Shown piece after piece: positions 32,539 to 33,081 of a DNA stretch of 33,081 nt; position 1 is the first letter of the stretch, and the number at the start of each line of letters is the position of its first letter. The translations under genes and the position numbers were made by a program. The DNA lies in the NCBI RefSeq assembly GCF_018449795.1, contig NZ_JAAVVE010000048.1, forward strand, positions 1-33,081, in the 5' to 3' direction. The DNA is from Sphingomonas sp. dw_22 (GTDB taxonomy: Bacteria > Pseudomonadota > Alphaproteobacteria > Sphingomonadales > Sphingomonadaceae). The notes beneath the pieces were generated by a model that was not told where the DNA came from, did no database searches, and saw nothing but the letters and a program-made list of their open reading frames with translations.

Positions 32539-33081
32539 ATGGCGGCGCCCGCCGCAAGACAGGGATATTCGTTCGAAGCAACGCTCGAACAGGGCGGCCT
32601 CGATGCGGCCGCGCTGCATGCCTTTGCCGACGCCATCGCTGCGCGCCACGCCAATGCCCCGGCGGCATCGGGCGCGACATTCCTCCAGCGGCTGAACGAT
32701 GCCGCACGCACCCCGGCCCAGCGCGCCGAGCTCGCGCTGCACCGGGCCGATATCGATCGGCGCGGCCGGGCGGGCCGGGTGCGCCGCCTGGGCGACGGCA
32801 TGCCGGGCGACGTGCTCCACGATCTCGCCGCGCCGCTCGTGCAGATGCTGCAGGACAAGCTGCCGGCCGAAGCGAACGTCCTCGCCAACCGCTATCTCGA
32901 CATGAACCCGCAGGGCGCGACCGGCTGGGCGCTGCTGCCGCTGCCCATCTCGCTGCGCCCCGGGCGGGAGGGCGTTCCCGCCCCCGCCGAACGCGCGCGC
33001 CAACCCCCCGGCCCCGGCCGGGGGCGGTCCGGGGCCCCTCCCGGCCCGCGCGGGCGGGAGCGGGGGCGGGGGGGGGGGGGG
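32539..33081 (+). CDS. Partial protein, possibly APH-like kinase family, 3' truncated
   Basis: The frame opens at ATG 32539, seven bases after AGGGAG, and has no stop before the window end. About 145 residues look real, up to ~32980. The stretch VLHDLAAPLVQMLQDKLPAEANVLANRYLD...GWALLPLPISLR faintly recalls fused aminoglycoside-phosphotransferase-like/ATP-binding proteins, but the expected HGD catalytic loop reads LGDGMPGDV. Sequence quality near the edge may blur it. TATAAG at 32482-32487 may be a -10. Family call is tentative. Confidence 0.4.
   Translation, partial: MAAPAARQGYSFEATLEQGGLDAAALHAFADAIAARHANAPAASGATFLQRLNDAARTPAQRAELALHRADIDRRGRAGRVRRLGDGMPGDVLHDLAAPLVQMLQDKLPAEANVLANRYLDMNPQGATGWALLPLPISLRPGREGVPAPAERARQPPGPGRGRSGAPPGPRGRERGRGGGG
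32985..33081. other. Low-complexity contig edge
   Basis: The last ~95 bases are almost pure G+C and end in a run of G, like the first bases of the window. They probably reflect read or assembly artefacts, so the reading frame passing through them should not be trusted. Confidence 0.6.

Noticed and set aside
1..33081. CRISPR arrays, tRNA, rRNA, IS elements, prophage or toxin-antitoxin genes
   Set aside because: I saw no regularly spaced direct repeats, cloverleaf-like genes, transposase or phage structural motifs, or small two-gene toxin modules.

Overview
The window is a 33 kb GC-rich contig from an alphaproteobacterium, most probably a sphingomonad (Sphingomonas or a close relative). The pointers are FlbT, the Caulobacter-like xylXBCD genes of the Weimberg xylose pathway, a ManD-type mannonate dehydratase with the residue pattern of the Novosphingobium enzyme, and GC-rich extragenic palindromes. 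Both ends run into G homopolymers and almost pure G+C sequence, so the outermost ~80-100 bases are probably low-quality contig ends.

Positions 1-9375 are flagellar. A 5'-truncated TPR-like gene on the + strand converges, across a perfect bidirectional terminator, on the - strand operon flgE-flgK-flgL (hook, two hook-filament junction proteins). Divergent from flgE runs flbT-fliI-fliJ and a muramidase-like gene with an unusual Cys/His cluster; fliI/fliJ and fliJ/muramidase overlap at ATGA junctions. Positions 9376-12446 look like a regulatory annex: an atypical sigma-70 family factor, an unrecognised 171-aa protein, and an XRE protein with two HTH domains and an S24-like domain lacking its catalytic serine. 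TCCTATAAT elements and CtrA-like sites lie in front of these genes. A mycobacterial-type thymidylate kinase (12535-13191) separates this part from the sugar genes.

Positions 13222-32450 form a glucuronoxylan/xylose locus interrupted by a TetR/MarR/FUSC module and a GNAT gene. The + strand carries xylX-xylB-xylC. The - strand carries lacI, an MFS sugar porter, xylD and the GNAT gene in one direction. Divergent from lacI are a secreted GH3 glycosidase and a JmjC/cupin-8 protein. A GH67 alpha-glucuronidase (-) is divergent from manD and a GH10 xylanase (+). Together GH10 cuts the xylan backbone, GH67 removes (methyl)glucuronate, GH3 releases xylose, the porter imports it, and XylB-XylC-XylD-XylX take xylose to alpha-ketoglutarate semialdehyde; ManD serves the glucuronate branch. 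The last Weimberg enzyme (semialdehyde dehydrogenase) and the other uronate enzymes are not here.

The clearest regulatory signal is one 14-bp LacI-type operator, TGGTAGCGCTAYCA, placed at the promoters of xylX, GH3 and manD (with GH67 divergent from the last). It also shows that the most upstream start codons of these three genes cannot be the real ones. A second, different LacI-like palindrome (GTT-N6-AAC) sits before the porter gene and in the lacI promoter. Two families of long extragenic inverted repeats occupy gaps in this half. No tRNA, rRNA, CRISPR array, IS element or prophage was recognised.
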